Shown: positions 17,998 through 27,746, numbered from the stretch's first letter. The stretch: DNA of 60,888 nt from an uncultured Dysosmobacter sp. (GCA_934590165.1 CAKTOO010000017.1:1-60888); one strand, 5' to 3'. Program-made: numbers and translations. Notes: generated by a model not told the origin, from the sequence alone.

Positions 17998-18089
17998 GGT
18001 TGAAAAAGCTGAACGAGATCCCGGGAACGGAGTTCCCCATCATCCAGGGCGGCATGGCCAACATCGCCACCGGCAAATTCGCCGCCTGA
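17994..18089 (+). pseudogene. duplicated 5' fragment of fabK (31 codons)
   Basis: The ATG overlaps the fabH stop and reads MRLKKLNEIPGTEFP and on through GGMANIATGKFAA to TGA. From 18001 to about 18086 the DNA matches 18262-18347, the start of the intact fabK, with one clear change (Leu to Pro). This is the original, fabH-coupled fabK start, now cut off by the structured element at 18090-18250. It may be translated as a short peptide. It looks like a duplication made when the element arrived. Confidence 0.85.
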
Positions 18090-18250
18090 GCACCCCACAA
18101 AATCTCACGATTTTGCGGGGACCCCGCATTTCACTCAAATCGTCCGAAATGAATTCGGCCGATTTCAAGATTTCCGGCCCTGCCGGAAATGCTTGCACGC
18201 CGGACTTCCGGCGCCGCCCCATGGGGCGGGCCATGCCGCTTTGTCCAGAT
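18090..18250 (+). repeat. structured intergenic element, copy 1 (between the fabK fragment and fabK)
   Basis: Non-coding and nearly all palindromic: CAAAATC/GATTTTG (18098-18115), then a 12-bp stem 18137-18148 with 18154-18165 around an ATGAA loop, then ATTTCCGGC/GCCGGAAAT, CGCCGGA/TCCGGCG and a GCCCC/GGGGC arm. The ATGAA hairpin, with GAA and TTC closing it, is shared with the elements at 21961 and 27613, although the stem sequences differ. It lies in the sense direction of the operon. Confidence 0.75.
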
Positions 18251-18260
18251 AGGAGAATAT

Positions 18261-19202
18261 ATGAAAAAGCTGAACGAGATCCTGGGAACGGAGTTCCCCA
18301 TCATCCAGGGCGGCATGGCCAACATCGCCACCGGCAAATTCGCCGCCGCCTGCTCCAACGCCGGCGCCCTGGGCGTCATTGCCACCGGCCACATGAAAGA
18401 GGCGGAAATGCTCCGGAAGGAGATCCGCGTCTGCAAGAGCCTGACGGACAAGCCCTTCGGTGTCAATCTGATGCTGATGAACCCCTGTGCCGATGAGATG
18501 GCGCAGATCATTATCGAGGAAGGTGTCCAAGTGGTCACCACCGGCGCCGGCAACTCCGGCAAATACATCCCCGCCTGGAAGGCAGCGGGCATCAAGGTGA
18601 TCCCCGTGGTAGCCGCCGCCATTCTCGCCAAGCGGCTGGTGAACGCCGGCGCCGACGCCATCATCGCCGAGGGCACGGAGTCCGGCGGCCATGTGGGCGA
18701 GATGACCACCATGGCCCTGGTGCCCCAGGTCATCGACGCGGTGGATGTGCCCGTCATCGCCGCCGGCGGCATTGCCGACGGCCGCCAGGTGGCAGCGGCT
18801 TTCGCCTTGGGTGCCTGCGGCATCCAGGTGGGCACCTGCCTGCTGGCAAGCGTCGAGTGCCCAATCCACGAAAACTACAAGCAGGCAATTTTGAAGGCCA
18901 AGGACAGTGACACCACCGTCACCGGACGCTCCATCGGCGGCCCTGTCCGGGTGCTGAAAAACAAGATGGCCCGGCAGTACCTGGCCCTGGAGAAGCAAGG
19001 CGCCTCTTTGGAGGAGCTGGAACGTCACACCCTGGGCGGCCTGCGTCGGGCGGTGTTTGACGGCGATATGGAAAACGGCAGCGTCATGGCCGGCCAGGTG
19101 GCCGGTATGCTCCACAAGATCCGCCCCGTCCGGGAGATTTTTGAAGGGCTGTACAGCCAGGGCCGCGCCGTTCTGGAGGCAACGGACCGGGAATGGCAGT
19201 GA
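18261..19202 (+). CDS. fabK: enoyl-ACP reductase II, FMN type
   Basis: 313 aa. TIM-barrel flavoenzyme of the FabK/nitronate monooxygenase family: IIQGGMANIATGKFAAACSNAG at the N-terminus, TTGAGNSGKYIPAWK, VIAEGTESGGHVGE and AAGGIADGRQVAAAFALGA for FMN phosphate binding. It catalyses the last reduction of each elongation cycle. No fabI is seen in the operon. The start at 18261 has AGGAG 5 bases upstream, supplied by DNA next to the inserted element. The first 86 bases are duplicated upstream. Confidence 0.93.
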   Translation: MKKLNEILGTEFPIIQGGMANIATGKFAAACSNAGALGVIATGHMKEAEMLRKEIRVCKSLTDKPFGVNLMLMNPCADEMAQIIIEEGVQVVTTGAGNSGKYIPAWKAAGIKVIPVVAAAILAKRLVNAGADAIIAEGTESGGHVGEMTTMALVPQVIDAVDVPVIAAGGIADGRQVAAAFALGACGIQVGTCLLASVECPIHENYKQAILKAKDSDTTVTGRSIGGPVRVLKNKMARQYLALEKQGASLEELERHTLGGLRRAVFDGDMENGSVMAGQVAGMLHKIRPVREIFEGLYSQGRAVLEATDREWQ

Positions 19203-20281
19203 TGATTCGTGGGAAGGAACTGACCCTTCCCGTTTTGCAGGGCGGCATGGGTGTCGGCGTCAGTCTGGACCGGTTGGCCGGTGCCGTGGCCGCCTGCGGC
19301 GGTATGGGCACCATCTCCACCGCCATGTGCGGCTATCAGGAGCCGGACTATGCCGCCGACCCCAAGGGCGCTAATCTGCGGGCCCTGGCACGGCAGGTAA
19401 AAGCCGCCAAGGAAGCAGCCAAGGGCGCGGGGCTGGTGGCTATTAACGCCATGGTGGCCACCACACAGTACGCCGACAGCGTCCTCACTGCCCTGCGGGC
19501 GGGGGTGGACGCCGTGGTGTGCGGCGCGGGCCTTCCCAAGGACCTGCCCGGCATCGCCGCCCAAGTCCCCGAGAGCGACGCCGCCCTGGCCCCCATCGTC
19601 AGCAGCGGCCGGGCCGCCAGCCTCATCTGCAAGCTCTGGGACCGCCACCATGGCCGCGTCCCCGATTTCGTGGTGCTGGAGGGTCCCCTGGCCGGCGGGC
19701 ACCTGGGCTTTTCCAAAGAGGAGGCCTTGGCGGCCCAGGCAGGACATCCCAAGTCTTTAAGTGTTCTGCTCCATGAGGTGCTGGAGGCCCTGGCCCCCTT
19801 CCGGGAAAAGTACGGTCGGGACATTCCGGTCTTCGTGGCCGGCGGTGTGGAAAGCGGCACTGACATGGCCCGCTACATGAAGGAGGGCGCCGCCGGTGCC
19901 CAGTTCGCCACCCGCTTCATCGCGACGAAGGAGTGCGACGCCAGCGAGGGCTATAAGCAGCGCCTGCTGGAAGCCCGGGCAGAGAACATCACCATCGTCC
20001 AAAGTCCCGTGGGAATGCCGGGCCGGGCCCTGCGCAGTCCCTTGATCCAGCGGGTGGAGGCGGGCCTCCAGCCCCGGCCGGACCGCTGCGTCAACTGTCT
20101 TTCCGTCTGCGATCCCAAGACCGCTCCCTACTGCATCTCCCGGGCCTTGATCGCCGCTGTCCGGGGTGATTGGGAAAACGGCCTGTTCTTCTGCGGCGCC
20201 AACGCCGGGAAAGTGAGCCGGCTTTCCACCGTCCGGGAGCAGATGGACCAAATCATGAAAGAATGGAGGGCCGCCCAATGA
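19202..20281 (+). CDS. FabK/nitronate monooxygenase-like flavoprotein, second paralog
   Basis: 359 aa. Same FMN TIM-barrel family as fabK (LPVLQGGMGVGVSL, VEGPLAGGH-like segment, FVAGGVESGTDMARYM), with an extra C-terminal cysteine-rich region (CVNCLSVCDPKTAPYC) that could hold metal or a disulfide. The ATG at 19202 shares its A with the fabK TGA; an ATG at 19193 is also possible. Its place between fabK and fabD suggests a role in lipid reduction or in detoxifying a nitro compound; the sequence does not decide. Confidence 0.8.
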   Translation: MIRGKELTLPVLQGGMGVGVSLDRLAGAVAACGGMGTISTAMCGYQEPDYAADPKGANLRALARQVKAAKEAAKGAGLVAINAMVATTQYADSVLTALRAGVDAVVCGAGLPKDLPGIAAQVPESDAALAPIVSSGRAASLICKLWDRHHGRVPDFVVLEGPLAGGHLGFSKEEALAAQAGHPKSLSVLLHEVLEALAPFREKYGRDIPVFVAGGVESGTDMARYMKEGAAGAQFATRFIATKECDASEGYKQRLLEARAENITIVQSPVGMPGRALRSPLIQRVEAGLQPRPDRCVNCLSVCDPKTAPYCISRALIAAVRGDWENGLFFCGANAGKVSRLSTVREQMDQIMKEWRAAQ

Positions 20282-21213
20282 AGCTTGGCTTTTTATACGC
20301 CGGACAAGGCAGCCAGCACCCGGGCATGGGTGCGGACCTGTATGAGACCTTTCCCGCCTTCCGCGCCGTCATCGACAGTGCCGAGGTGGATTTCGACCTG
20401 AAGGAAGTGTCCTTCCAGGACGCCGGCGGCGTTCTGAACCAGACCCGCTACACGCAGCCCTGCATGGTGGCCTTCGCCGCCGGCATGACGGCGGTGCTGC
20501 GGGAAAAGGGCATCGTCCCCGCGGCCGCCGCGGGTCTTTCCCTGGGCGAGTATTCCGCCCTGCACGCCGCCGGGGTGTTCGACGCCGCCACCGCTGTAAA
20601 GCTGGTGGCCTTCCGGGGCCGCGCCATGGAAGAGGCAGCCCGTGGCATCGAATCCGCCATGATGGCGGTGCTGGGCCTGGACCGCATCTCGCTCCAGGCC
20701 GCCTGCGATGAGGCTTCCACCCTGGGCTGCGTGGTCATTGCCAACTACAACTGCCCCGGGCAGTTGGTCCTGGGCGGCGAGAAGGCCGCCGTGGAAAAGG
20801 CCGCCGCCCTGGCGAAGGAAAAAGGCGCCCGCCGGTGCCTTCCTTTGAAGGTCAGCGGCCCCTTCCACACGCCCCTCATGGCCCCCGCCGGCAAGGCGCT
20901 GGAGGAACACTTCCGCTCCGTGACCTTTGCCCAGCCTCAGATCCCCGTGATTTTCAACTGCCTGGGCGATGTAAAGGACGATTCCGTCACCATCCCGGAG
21001 CTGCTGGTAAAGCAGGTCCAAAGCAGTGTGTTCATGGAGGACTCCATCCGGAAAATGGCCGCCATGGGCCTGGACGCCCTGGTGGAGATCGGTCCCGGCA
21101 AGGCCCTCAGCGGCTTTGTGAAAAAGACGGCTCCGGAGCTGCCGGTATACGCCGTGGAGACCGTTGCGGATGTGGAAGCCCTTGTAAACGCGGTAAAGGA
21201 GAAGGAAGCATGA
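20278..21213 (+). CDS. fabD: malonyl-CoA:ACP transacylase
   Basis: 311 aa. The AGQGSQHPGMG start motif and a nucleophile elbow GLSLGEYSALHAAG, in which GLSLG replaces the common GHSLG, identify FabD. The catalytic His region PFHTPLM is present. It moves malonyl from CoA to ACP. It overlaps the previous gene and fabG by 4 bases each. Confidence 0.94.
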   Translation: MKLGFLYAGQGSQHPGMGADLYETFPAFRAVIDSAEVDFDLKEVSFQDAGGVLNQTRYTQPCMVAFAAGMTAVLREKGIVPAAAAGLSLGEYSALHAAGVFDAATAVKLVAFRGRAMEEAARGIESAMMAVLGLDRISLQAACDEASTLGCVVIANYNCPGQLVLGGEKAAVEKAAALAKEKGARRCLPLKVSGPFHTPLMAPAGKALEEHFRSVTFAQPQIPVIFNCLGDVKDDSVTIPELLVKQVQSSVFMEDSIRKMAAMGLDALVEIGPGKALSGFVKKTAPELPVYAVETVADVEALVNAVKEKEA

Positions 21214-21953
21214 ATTTTTCTGGAAAGACCGCCGTGGTCACCGGCGGCAGCCGGGGCATCGGCCGGGCCGTGTGCCTGGAACTGGCGAGGGGCGGAGCCA
21301 ATGTGGTGCTGTGCTACGCCGGCAATGAGGCCGCCGCCAATGATACCATCGCCGCCTGCGAGGCGCTGGGTGCCAAGGCTCTGGCTATCCGCTGCGACGT
21401 GGCGGAGGCCGGCGAGGTGAAGGCTCTCATGGACGCAGCCGTCAAGACTTTCGGCCGCATCGACATTCTGGTGAACAACGCCGGCATCACCCGGGACGGC
21501 CTGCTCATGATGATGAAGGACGAGGATTTCGACGCCGTCATCAACGCCAATCTGAAGGGCACCTTCCTGTGCATGAAGGCGGTGTCCCGGCTCATGATGC
21601 GCCAGCGTTACGGCCGCATCGTGAACCTCAGCAGCGTGGTGGGCCTGCGGGGCAATGCCGGCCAGGTGAACTACGCCGCCAGCAAGGCGGGCGTGGTGGG
21701 CATGACCAAGTCTCTCGCCAAGGAACTGGCCTCCCGGGGCGTCACCGTCAACGCCGTGGCCCCCGGCTTTATCGAAACGGACATGACCGCCGCCATGACG
21801 GACGCCGCCAAAGCCGCCACCCTGGCCTCCATCCCCATGCAGAAGCTGGGGGCCCCGGAGGACGTGGCCCGGGCGGTGGCCTTCCTGGCCAGCGACGAGG
21901 CCGCCTATATTACCGGCCAGATACTGGCTGTGGACGGCGGCATGGCCATGTGA
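21210..21953 (+). CDS. fabG: 3-oxoacyl-ACP reductase
   Basis: 247 aa short-chain dehydrogenase. NADPH motif TGGSRGIG at about residues 11-18, NNAG, catalytic Ser in NLSSVVG, and YAASK (Tyr and Lys). It reduces 3-oxoacyl-ACP in elongation. A GGAGAAGGA site precedes the start. The second structured element starts 7 bases after its stop. Confidence 0.95.
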   Translation: MNFSGKTAVVTGGSRGIGRAVCLELARGGANVVLCYAGNEAAANDTIAACEALGAKALAIRCDVAEAGEVKALMDAAVKTFGRIDILVNNAGITRDGLLMMMKDEDFDAVINANLKGTFLCMKAVSRLMMRQRYGRIVNLSSVVGLRGNAGQVNYAASKAGVVGMTKSLAKELASRGVTVNAVAPGFIETDMTAAMTDAAKAATLASIPMQKLGAPEDVARAVAFLASDEAAYITGQILAVDGGMAM

Positions 21954-21960
21954 TTCATTC

Positions 21961-22097
21961 CAAGGGGGCCTTTGTCCCCCTTAGACGCTCCGCCGGACCT
22001 TTGGTCCGGTTTCGCTGAACCCCCCTCACATCCGTACAGCGGATGTGTCGCCCCGGCGGGCAGAGGTGTTTCGCGGGAAATGAATTCCCGCGAAACA
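21961..22097 (+). repeat. structured intergenic element, copy 2 (fabG-fabF)
   Basis: Four hairpins in order: A, AAGGGGG/CCCCCTT (21962-21982); B, CCGGACC/GGTCCGG (21993-22009); C, CACATCCG/CGGATGTG (22027-22047); D, a perfect 12-bp stem 22068-22079 with 22085-22096 around ATGAA. Linkers TTAGACGCTCCG, CGCTGAACCCCC and GTGTCGC are nearly identical to those of the copy at 27613-27746, while stems B, C and D have changed with pairing kept. It lies sense to the operon, in the otherwise largest gap between fab genes. Confidence 0.85.
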
Positions 22098-22138
22098 TCT
22101 TCCCAACTTTCACTTTTACATTTGCAGGAGGTTACACT

Positions 22139-23380
22139 ATGGATCGACGCAGAGTCGTCATTACCGGCCTGGGGGCCGTGACCCCCGTGGGCCTTACCGC
22201 GAGCGAGAGCTGGCAGGCCGTGAAGGACGGCGTGTGCGGCATCGCTCCCATCACCCAGTTTGATCCCACCGGCATGAAAGTCCGCCTGGCCGCTGAGGTC
22301 AAGGGCTTTGACCCGGCCAACTACATGACCAAGCCGGAGGCCAAGCACATGGGCCGCTTCGCCCAGTTCGCCGTGGCCTGCGCCAAGGAAGCCCTGGCAG
22401 ACGCATCTTTTGACCCCGCCCAGGCTGACCTGGACCGCTGCGGCGTCATCATTTCCAGCGGCATCGGCGGCCTCTCCATCACGGAGAGCGAACATGACCG
22501 GGGCAAGGAAAAGGGCTGGGACCGGGTGTCCCCCTTCTACATTCCCATGGGCATCTGCAACATGGCTGCCGGACAGGTAGCCATCCTCAGCGGCTTCCGG
22601 GGAAAGTGCTCCTGCCCGGTCACCGCCTGTGCCGGCGGCACCAACGCCGTGGGTGACGCCTTCCACTACATCCGGGACGGCTATGCCGACGCCATGCTCT
22701 GCGGCGGCACCGAGGCCAGCGTCACCCCCCTCGCCATCGGCGGCTTCACCTCCATGAAGGCCCTGACCCAGGCGGAAGACCCCGCCCGGGCCTCCATCCC
22801 CTTTGACGCGGAGCGGAGCGGTTTTGTTCTGGGCGAGGGCGCCGGTATGCTGCTGCTGGAGGAACTGGACCACGCTCTGTCCCGCGGTGCCCGTATTTAT
22901 GCGGAAGTAGTGGGCTACGGCGCCACTTGTGACGCCTATCACATGACCGCCCCCCGGCCTGACGGCAGCGGCGGCGCCAAGGCCATGGCCATGGCCCTGG
23001 CGGACGGCGGCGCGGCGCCGGAGGACGTGGACTATATCAACGCCCACGGCACCTCCACTCACCTCAATGACGCCGGCGAGACCGCCGCCGTCAAGACGGT
23101 GTTCGGCTCCCACGCTTACAAGCTGGCCATGAGCTCCACCAAGTCCATGACCGGCCATATGCTGGGCGCCGCCGGCGCAGTGGAGGCGATTTTCACCGCC
23201 CTCAGCCTGCATGACGGCTTCCTGCCCGCCACCATCCACTACCAGACTCCCGACCCGGAATGTGACCTGGATGTGGTTCCCACCCAGGGCCGCGACGCGG
23301 ATATCCGCTATGCCATGAGCAACTCTCTGGGCTTTGGCGGCCACAACGGCAGCCTGCTGATGAAGAAGTGGGAGGCGTAA
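22139..23380 (+). CDS. fabF: beta-ketoacyl-ACP synthase II
   Basis: 413 aa condensing enzyme with Cys-His-His residues in TACAGGTN, AHGTSTHLND and SMTGHMLGAAG. It elongates acyl-ACP with malonyl-ACP. The start at 22139 follows GCAGGAGG; the longer frame to 22043 runs through the hairpin element and is rejected. It is 3 bases from fabZ. Confidence 0.95.
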   Translation: MDRRRVVITGLGAVTPVGLTASESWQAVKDGVCGIAPITQFDPTGMKVRLAAEVKGFDPANYMTKPEAKHMGRFAQFAVACAKEALADASFDPAQADLDRCGVIISSGIGGLSITESEHDRGKEKGWDRVSPFYIPMGICNMAAGQVAILSGFRGKCSCPVTACAGGTNAVGDAFHYIRDGYADAMLCGGTEASVTPLAIGGFTSMKALTQAEDPARASIPFDAERSGFVLGEGAGMLLLEELDHALSRGARIYAEVVGYGATCDAYHMTAPRPDGSGGAKAMAMALADGGAAPEDVDYINAHGTSTHLNDAGETAAVKTVFGSHAYKLAMSSTKSMTGHMLGAAGAVEAIFTALSLHDGFLPATIHYQTPDPECDLDVVPTQGRDADIRYAMSNSLGFGGHNGSLLMKKWEA

Positions 23381-23382
23381 CC

Positions 23383-23811
23383 ATGGAACTGAACTCCAAT
23401 CAGATCGCTGAGATTCTGCCCCACCGCTATCCTTTTGCCCTGGTGGACCGCATCACCGACTACGAACCCGGCCAGTGGGCCAAGGGCATCAAATGTATCA
23501 GTGCCGCCGAGCCGGTGTTCTGCGGCCACTTTCCCCAGCAGCACATCTTCCCCGGCGTGCTGATTTTGGAGGCCATGGCCCAGGTGGGCGCCATCGCCAT
23601 TTTGTCCCTGCCGGAAAACCAAGGCAAAATCGCGCTGTTCGGCGGTGTGAAAAACGCCCGTTTCAAGCGGAAGGTCATCCCCGGTGACGTGCTGGAGATG
23701 GAATGTGTGCTGACGAAACGCCGGGGGCCCGTGGGCATCGGTGAATGCAAGGCCATGGTGAACGGGGAGCTTACCTGCACGGCAGAGCTGACCTTCGCCA
23801 TCAACGGATAA
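23383..23811 (+). CDS. fabZ: 3-hydroxyacyl-ACP dehydratase
   Basis: 142 aa hotdog-fold protein with the FabZ active site in GHFPQQHIFPGVLILEAMAQ (His and Glu) and an N-terminal ILPHRYPFALVDRI. It dehydrates 3-hydroxyacyl-ACP. The start at 23383 follows GGGAGG two bases after the fabF stop. It completes the elongation cycle set. Confidence 0.95.
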   Translation: MELNSNQIAEILPHRYPFALVDRITDYEPGQWAKGIKCISAAEPVFCGHFPQQHIFPGVLILEAMAQVGAIAILSLPENQGKIALFGGVKNARFKRKVIPGDVLEMECVLTKRRGPVGIGECKAMVNGELTCTAELTFAING

Positions 23812-23814
23812 TGG

Positions 23815-23843
23815 TTGCCGTTTCGCCGCAAAGTTGCTATACT
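23815..23843 (+). promoter_or_regulatory. promoter of the MarR gene
   Basis: TTGCCG (23815-23820), 17-base spacer, TATACT (23838-23843), just after the fabZ stop. This gives the regulator its own expression besides readthrough from the operon. Confidence 0.6.
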
Positions 23844-23864
23844 GTTATTAATATTGCACAAATC

Positions 23865-23884
23865 CACCAGCAGGCCTGCTGGTG
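23865..23884 (+). promoter_or_regulatory. perfect 20-bp palindrome in the marR leader
   Basis: CACCAGCAGGCCTGCTGGTG reads the same on both strands and lies about 20 bases after the promoter. It could be an operator for autoregulation or an mRNA hairpin. It does not resemble the AT-rich palindrome before acpP. Confidence 0.5.
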
Positions 23885-23939
23885 ATGGAAAGGTCCCTGC
23901 CAGACAGGGGTGGAAATTTTGCGGAAGTGAGCGGACGTT

Positions 23940-24401
23940 ATGCTGGAACAGGCTTTTTTCAACGTGTACACCAAATTCAAGCTGCACTTTTATCAGGAGA
24001 TCTTCCGGCGCTTTCAGGACCGGGAGGCCAGCCTTACCACGGTGGAGACCTTCTGCATGGAGACCATCATGGCCCTGGGAACGCCCACCGTCAATGAGTT
24101 TGCGACGTTTATGCGCATTTCGCCGCCCAACGCCGCTTACAAGGTCAACAGTCTGGTGAAGAAGGGCTATATCCGCAAGGTCCAGTCCCATGAGGACAAA
24201 CGGGAATACCACCTGGAGGTCACTCCTAAATATATCGACTACTACAACATTTCCGCCTCTTACATGGTGGAGGTCATGCACCGCATCTCCCAGCGGTTTA
24301 CGCCTGAGGAATGCGACAAGCTGGAAAAGATGCTGAACATCGTCAGCCGGGAGCTGATGCCGGAGGTGGACATTCCCGAGGCCCGGATGCCGGAGCTTTG
24401 A
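23940..24401 (+). CDS. MarR-family transcriptional regulator, probable fatty-acid regulator
   Basis: 153 aa winged-helix protein. The recognition region is TVNEFATFMRISPPNAAYKVNSLVKKGYIRKV and the wing is HEDKREYHLEVT; the ends are helical for dimerisation. MarR proteins linked to fab operons (FabT type in Firmicutes) repress lipid synthesis in response to acyl-ACP or acyl-CoA. Here it closes the operon and is the best candidate for the AT-rich operator before acpP. The role is inferred from context. Confidence 0.82.
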   Translation: MLEQAFFNVYTKFKLHFYQEIFRRFQDREASLTTVETFCMETIMALGTPTVNEFATFMRISPPNAAYKVNSLVKKGYIRKVQSHEDKREYHLEVTPKYIDYYNISASYMVEVMHRISQRFTPEECDKLEKMLNIVSRELMPEVDIPEARMPEL

Positions 24402-24415
24402 TTTCTTTGATGCAG

Positions 24416-24453
24416 AAAAAAATCCGAAGGACTTTCGTCCTTCGGATTTTTTT
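24416..24453. terminator. bidirectional terminator between marR and etfA
   Basis: A7, an 11-bp stem ATCCGAAGGAC/GTCCTTCGGAT with a TTTC loop, then T7. It ends both the fab operon and the opposing butyrate operon. Confidence 0.92.
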
Positions 24454-24469
24454 GTTGTTTGAAGTGCGC

Positions 24470-25579
24470 TTACTTCGCGGCCTTGGCGGCGCGGACAGCC
24501 TCGATCAGCAGCGGGGTGACCTTGAACAGGTCGCCGCAGATGCCGTAATCGGCGATCTCGAAGATGGGAGCGGTCTCGTTCTTGTTCACGGCAATGATGC
24601 ACTCAGAATCCTGCATACCGGCCTTGTGCTGGATGGCGCCGGAAATACCCAGGGCGATGTACACCTTGGGATGCACGGTCTTGCCGGTCTGGCCCACCTG
24701 ATGGTCGGCGGACATCCAGCCGGAGTCGATGGTGGCACGGGAGCCGCCCACAACGCCGCCCAGCTCGGCAGCCAGTTCCTCCGCCAGCTTGATGCCGCCC
24801 TCGACATCCTTGCTGATGCCGCGGCCAACGGACACAATGTAATCGGCGCCGATCAGGTCCACCAGCTTCTTGGCGGCCTTCACGACCTCCACCACCTCGG
24901 TGTGGATGTCGGACTCGCTCAGGGAGAAGGCAGGCTTCACGATCTGGCAGGCATCAGCCTTGGCCTGGTCGAAGGCGTTCTTCTTCATAACGCCGGGACG
25001 CACGGTAGCCATGCAGGGACGGAAGCGGGGGCAGATGATGGTGGCCATCAGGTGACCGCCGAACGCGGGACGGGTCATCTTCAGGTTCCGGTCTTCCATA
25101 TCCCACTTCTGGGCGTCCACGTCCAGAGTGGAGGACTCACGCAGGAACTGGATGTAGTTGGGCACATCCACGTCCAGGTGGGTGCAGTCAGCGCACAGGC
25201 CGGTGTGCAGACGGGCCGCGCAGCGGGGGCCCAGGTCACGGCCGATGTTGGTGGCGCCGATCAGGAACGCCTCGGGCTTCAGGTCCTCGATGACGTCGCA
25301 GATGACCTTGGCATAGGCGTCGGTGTTGTAAACGCTCAGCAGGGGGCTCTCGCAGACATAGACCTTGTCGGCGCCGTAGCCGCCCAGTTCCTTGGCGACG
25401 GACTCAATGCCCTCGCCGCCCAGCAGCAGGCCGCACAGGTCCACACCCAGCTCGTTGGCCAGGTCGCGGCCCTTGGAGATCAGCTCCAGGTCAGTGGGCA
25501 TCAGCTTGCCCTCGCGCTGCTCACAGAACACCCATACATCCTTGAAAGCAGCGATATCAGCACTGTTGAAATTAGACAT
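24470..25579 (-). CDS. etfA: electron transfer flavoprotein subunit alpha
   Basis: 369 aa, on the long side for EtfA. The C-terminal FAD domain is clear (VSVGRGISKDVEGG, GSRATIDSGWMSADHQVGQTGKTVHPKVYIALGISGAIQH). Together with EtfB and Bcd it forms the complex that in Clostridia reduces crotonyl-CoA with NADH and, in bifurcating forms, also ferredoxin. It is the last gene of the operon. AAAGGGG precedes the start. Confidence 0.95.
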   Translation of the reverse strand: MSNFNSADIAAFKDVWVFCEQREGKLMPTDLELISKGRDLANELGVDLCGLLLGGEGIESVAKELGGYGADKVYVCESPLLSVYNTDAYAKVICDVIEDLKPEAFLIGATNIGRDLGPRCAARLHTGLCADCTHLDVDVPNYIQFLRESSTLDVDAQKWDMEDRNLKMTRPAFGGHLMATIICPRFRPCMATVRPGVMKKNAFDQAKADACQIVKPAFSLSESDIHTEVVEVVKAAKKLVDLIGADYIVSVGRGISKDVEGGIKLAEELAAELGGVVGGSRATIDSGWMSADHQVGQTGKTVHPKVYIALGISGAIQHKAGMQDSECIIAVNKNETAPIFEIADYGICGDLFKVTPLLIEAVRAAKAAK

Positions 25580-25598
25580 AGTTGTTTTATCCCCTTTC

Positions 25599-26399
25599 TC
25601 AGATGATGTGCTTGGCGGTCAGAATGCCCACCAGCTTCTCGCAGGTCTCCTTGCCGTCGCCCTCCAGCATCTGGCCGACGCCCTTCTGGGGAGGCGTGAA
25701 GCTCTTGAAGATATTGGTGGGAGAGCCCTTCAGGCCGATGGTGGAAGCGTCGATCAGGGGATGATCCTTCAGCTTCTCGTAATCATAGACCTCCAGGGGC
25801 TTGCTGTAAGTGCTGTAAATGCCGCCGATGCTCATGTAGCGGGGCTCGTTGAGCTCCTTGATGCAGGTCAGCAGGCAGGGAGTCTGGACCTTGATGGTCA
25901 TGTAGCCATCCTCCAGCATACGCTTGACGGTGATGGTGTCGCCGTCCTTCTGAATGTCGGCGGCATAGGTGACCTGGGGCAGGTGCAGCTTCTCGGCGAT
26001 CTGGGGACCCACCTGGGCGGTATCGCCGTCGATGGCCTGACGGCCGCACATGACGATGTCGTCCTTCTCAATGCCGATGGTATCGATGGCAGCGGCCAGG
26101 ATCTGAGAGGTGGCGTAGGTATCGGAACCACCGAACTCACGGGCGGAGACCAGGACGGCCTCATCGGCGCCCATGGCCATCAGCTCACGCAGCATTCCGG
26201 CCGCGGGAGGAGGACCCATGGTGATGACGGTGACTCTGCAGCCGGTAGCGTCCTTGATCTTCAGGGCGGCCTCCACAGCGTTCATATCGTCGGGGTTGGT
26301 GATGGTCTGCATGGAAGCGCGGTTCAGAGTACCATCGGGATTGACGGCCACCTTACCGGAGGTATCGGGGACCTGCTTGACACAAACAATGATCTTCAT
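25599..26399 (-). CDS. etfB: electron transfer flavoprotein subunit beta
   Basis: 266 aa with the EtfB/FixA pattern: MKIIVCVKQVPDTSGKV at the start, NPDDMNAVEAALKIKD, VTIMGPPPA-like and CGRQAIDGDTAQVGPQIAE. GGAGGAAG precedes the start. It lies between bcd and etfA, the usual order in butyrate producers. Whether it bifurcates electrons depends on its second flavin site, which cannot be judged here. Confidence 0.95.
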   Translation of the reverse strand: MKIIVCVKQVPDTSGKVAVNPDGTLNRASMQTITNPDDMNAVEAALKIKDATGCRVTVITMGPPPAAGMLRELMAMGADEAVLVSAREFGGSDTYATSQILAAAIDTIGIEKDDIVMCGRQAIDGDTAQVGPQIAEKLHLPQVTYAADIQKDGDTITVKRMLEDGYMTIKVQTPCLLTCIKELNEPRYMSIGGIYSTYSKPLEVYDYEKLKDHPLIDASTIGLKGSPTNIFKSFTPPQKGVGQMLEGDGKETCEKLVGILTAKHII

Positions 26400-26417
26400 A
26401 ATCGTTTCTTCCTCCTC

Positions 26418-27557
<1,140 letters not shown>

Positions 27558-27612
27558 GATGTTTACTCCTTATATTCAAATTTGGAAATACTGGTTCAGG
27601 GGCGGCAAATTT

Positions 27613-27746
27613 GTTTTGGACGAATTCATTTCGGCCAAAACACCACCGCCCGCCGCAGCGACACGTTCGCGTGCGAACGTGAGGGGGTTCAGCGGAGGCG
27701 GAATCCCTTCCACCGGAGCGTCTAAGGGGGGCAAAGTCCCCCTTAG
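27613..27746 (-). repeat. structured intergenic element, copy 3 (abfD-bcd)
   Basis: Read on the minus strand it has the same four-hairpin plan as the copy at 21961. A is CTAAGGGGG/CCCCCTTAG (27722-27746), B is GGTGGAA/TTCCGCC (27697-27714), C is CACGTTCGC/GCGAACGTG (27662-27681), and D is a 12-bp stem with one mismatch around ATGAA (27613-27641). Constant linkers include TTAGACGCTCCG, CGCTGAACCCCCTCAC and GTGTCGC. It lies sense to the operon. Confidence 0.85.
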
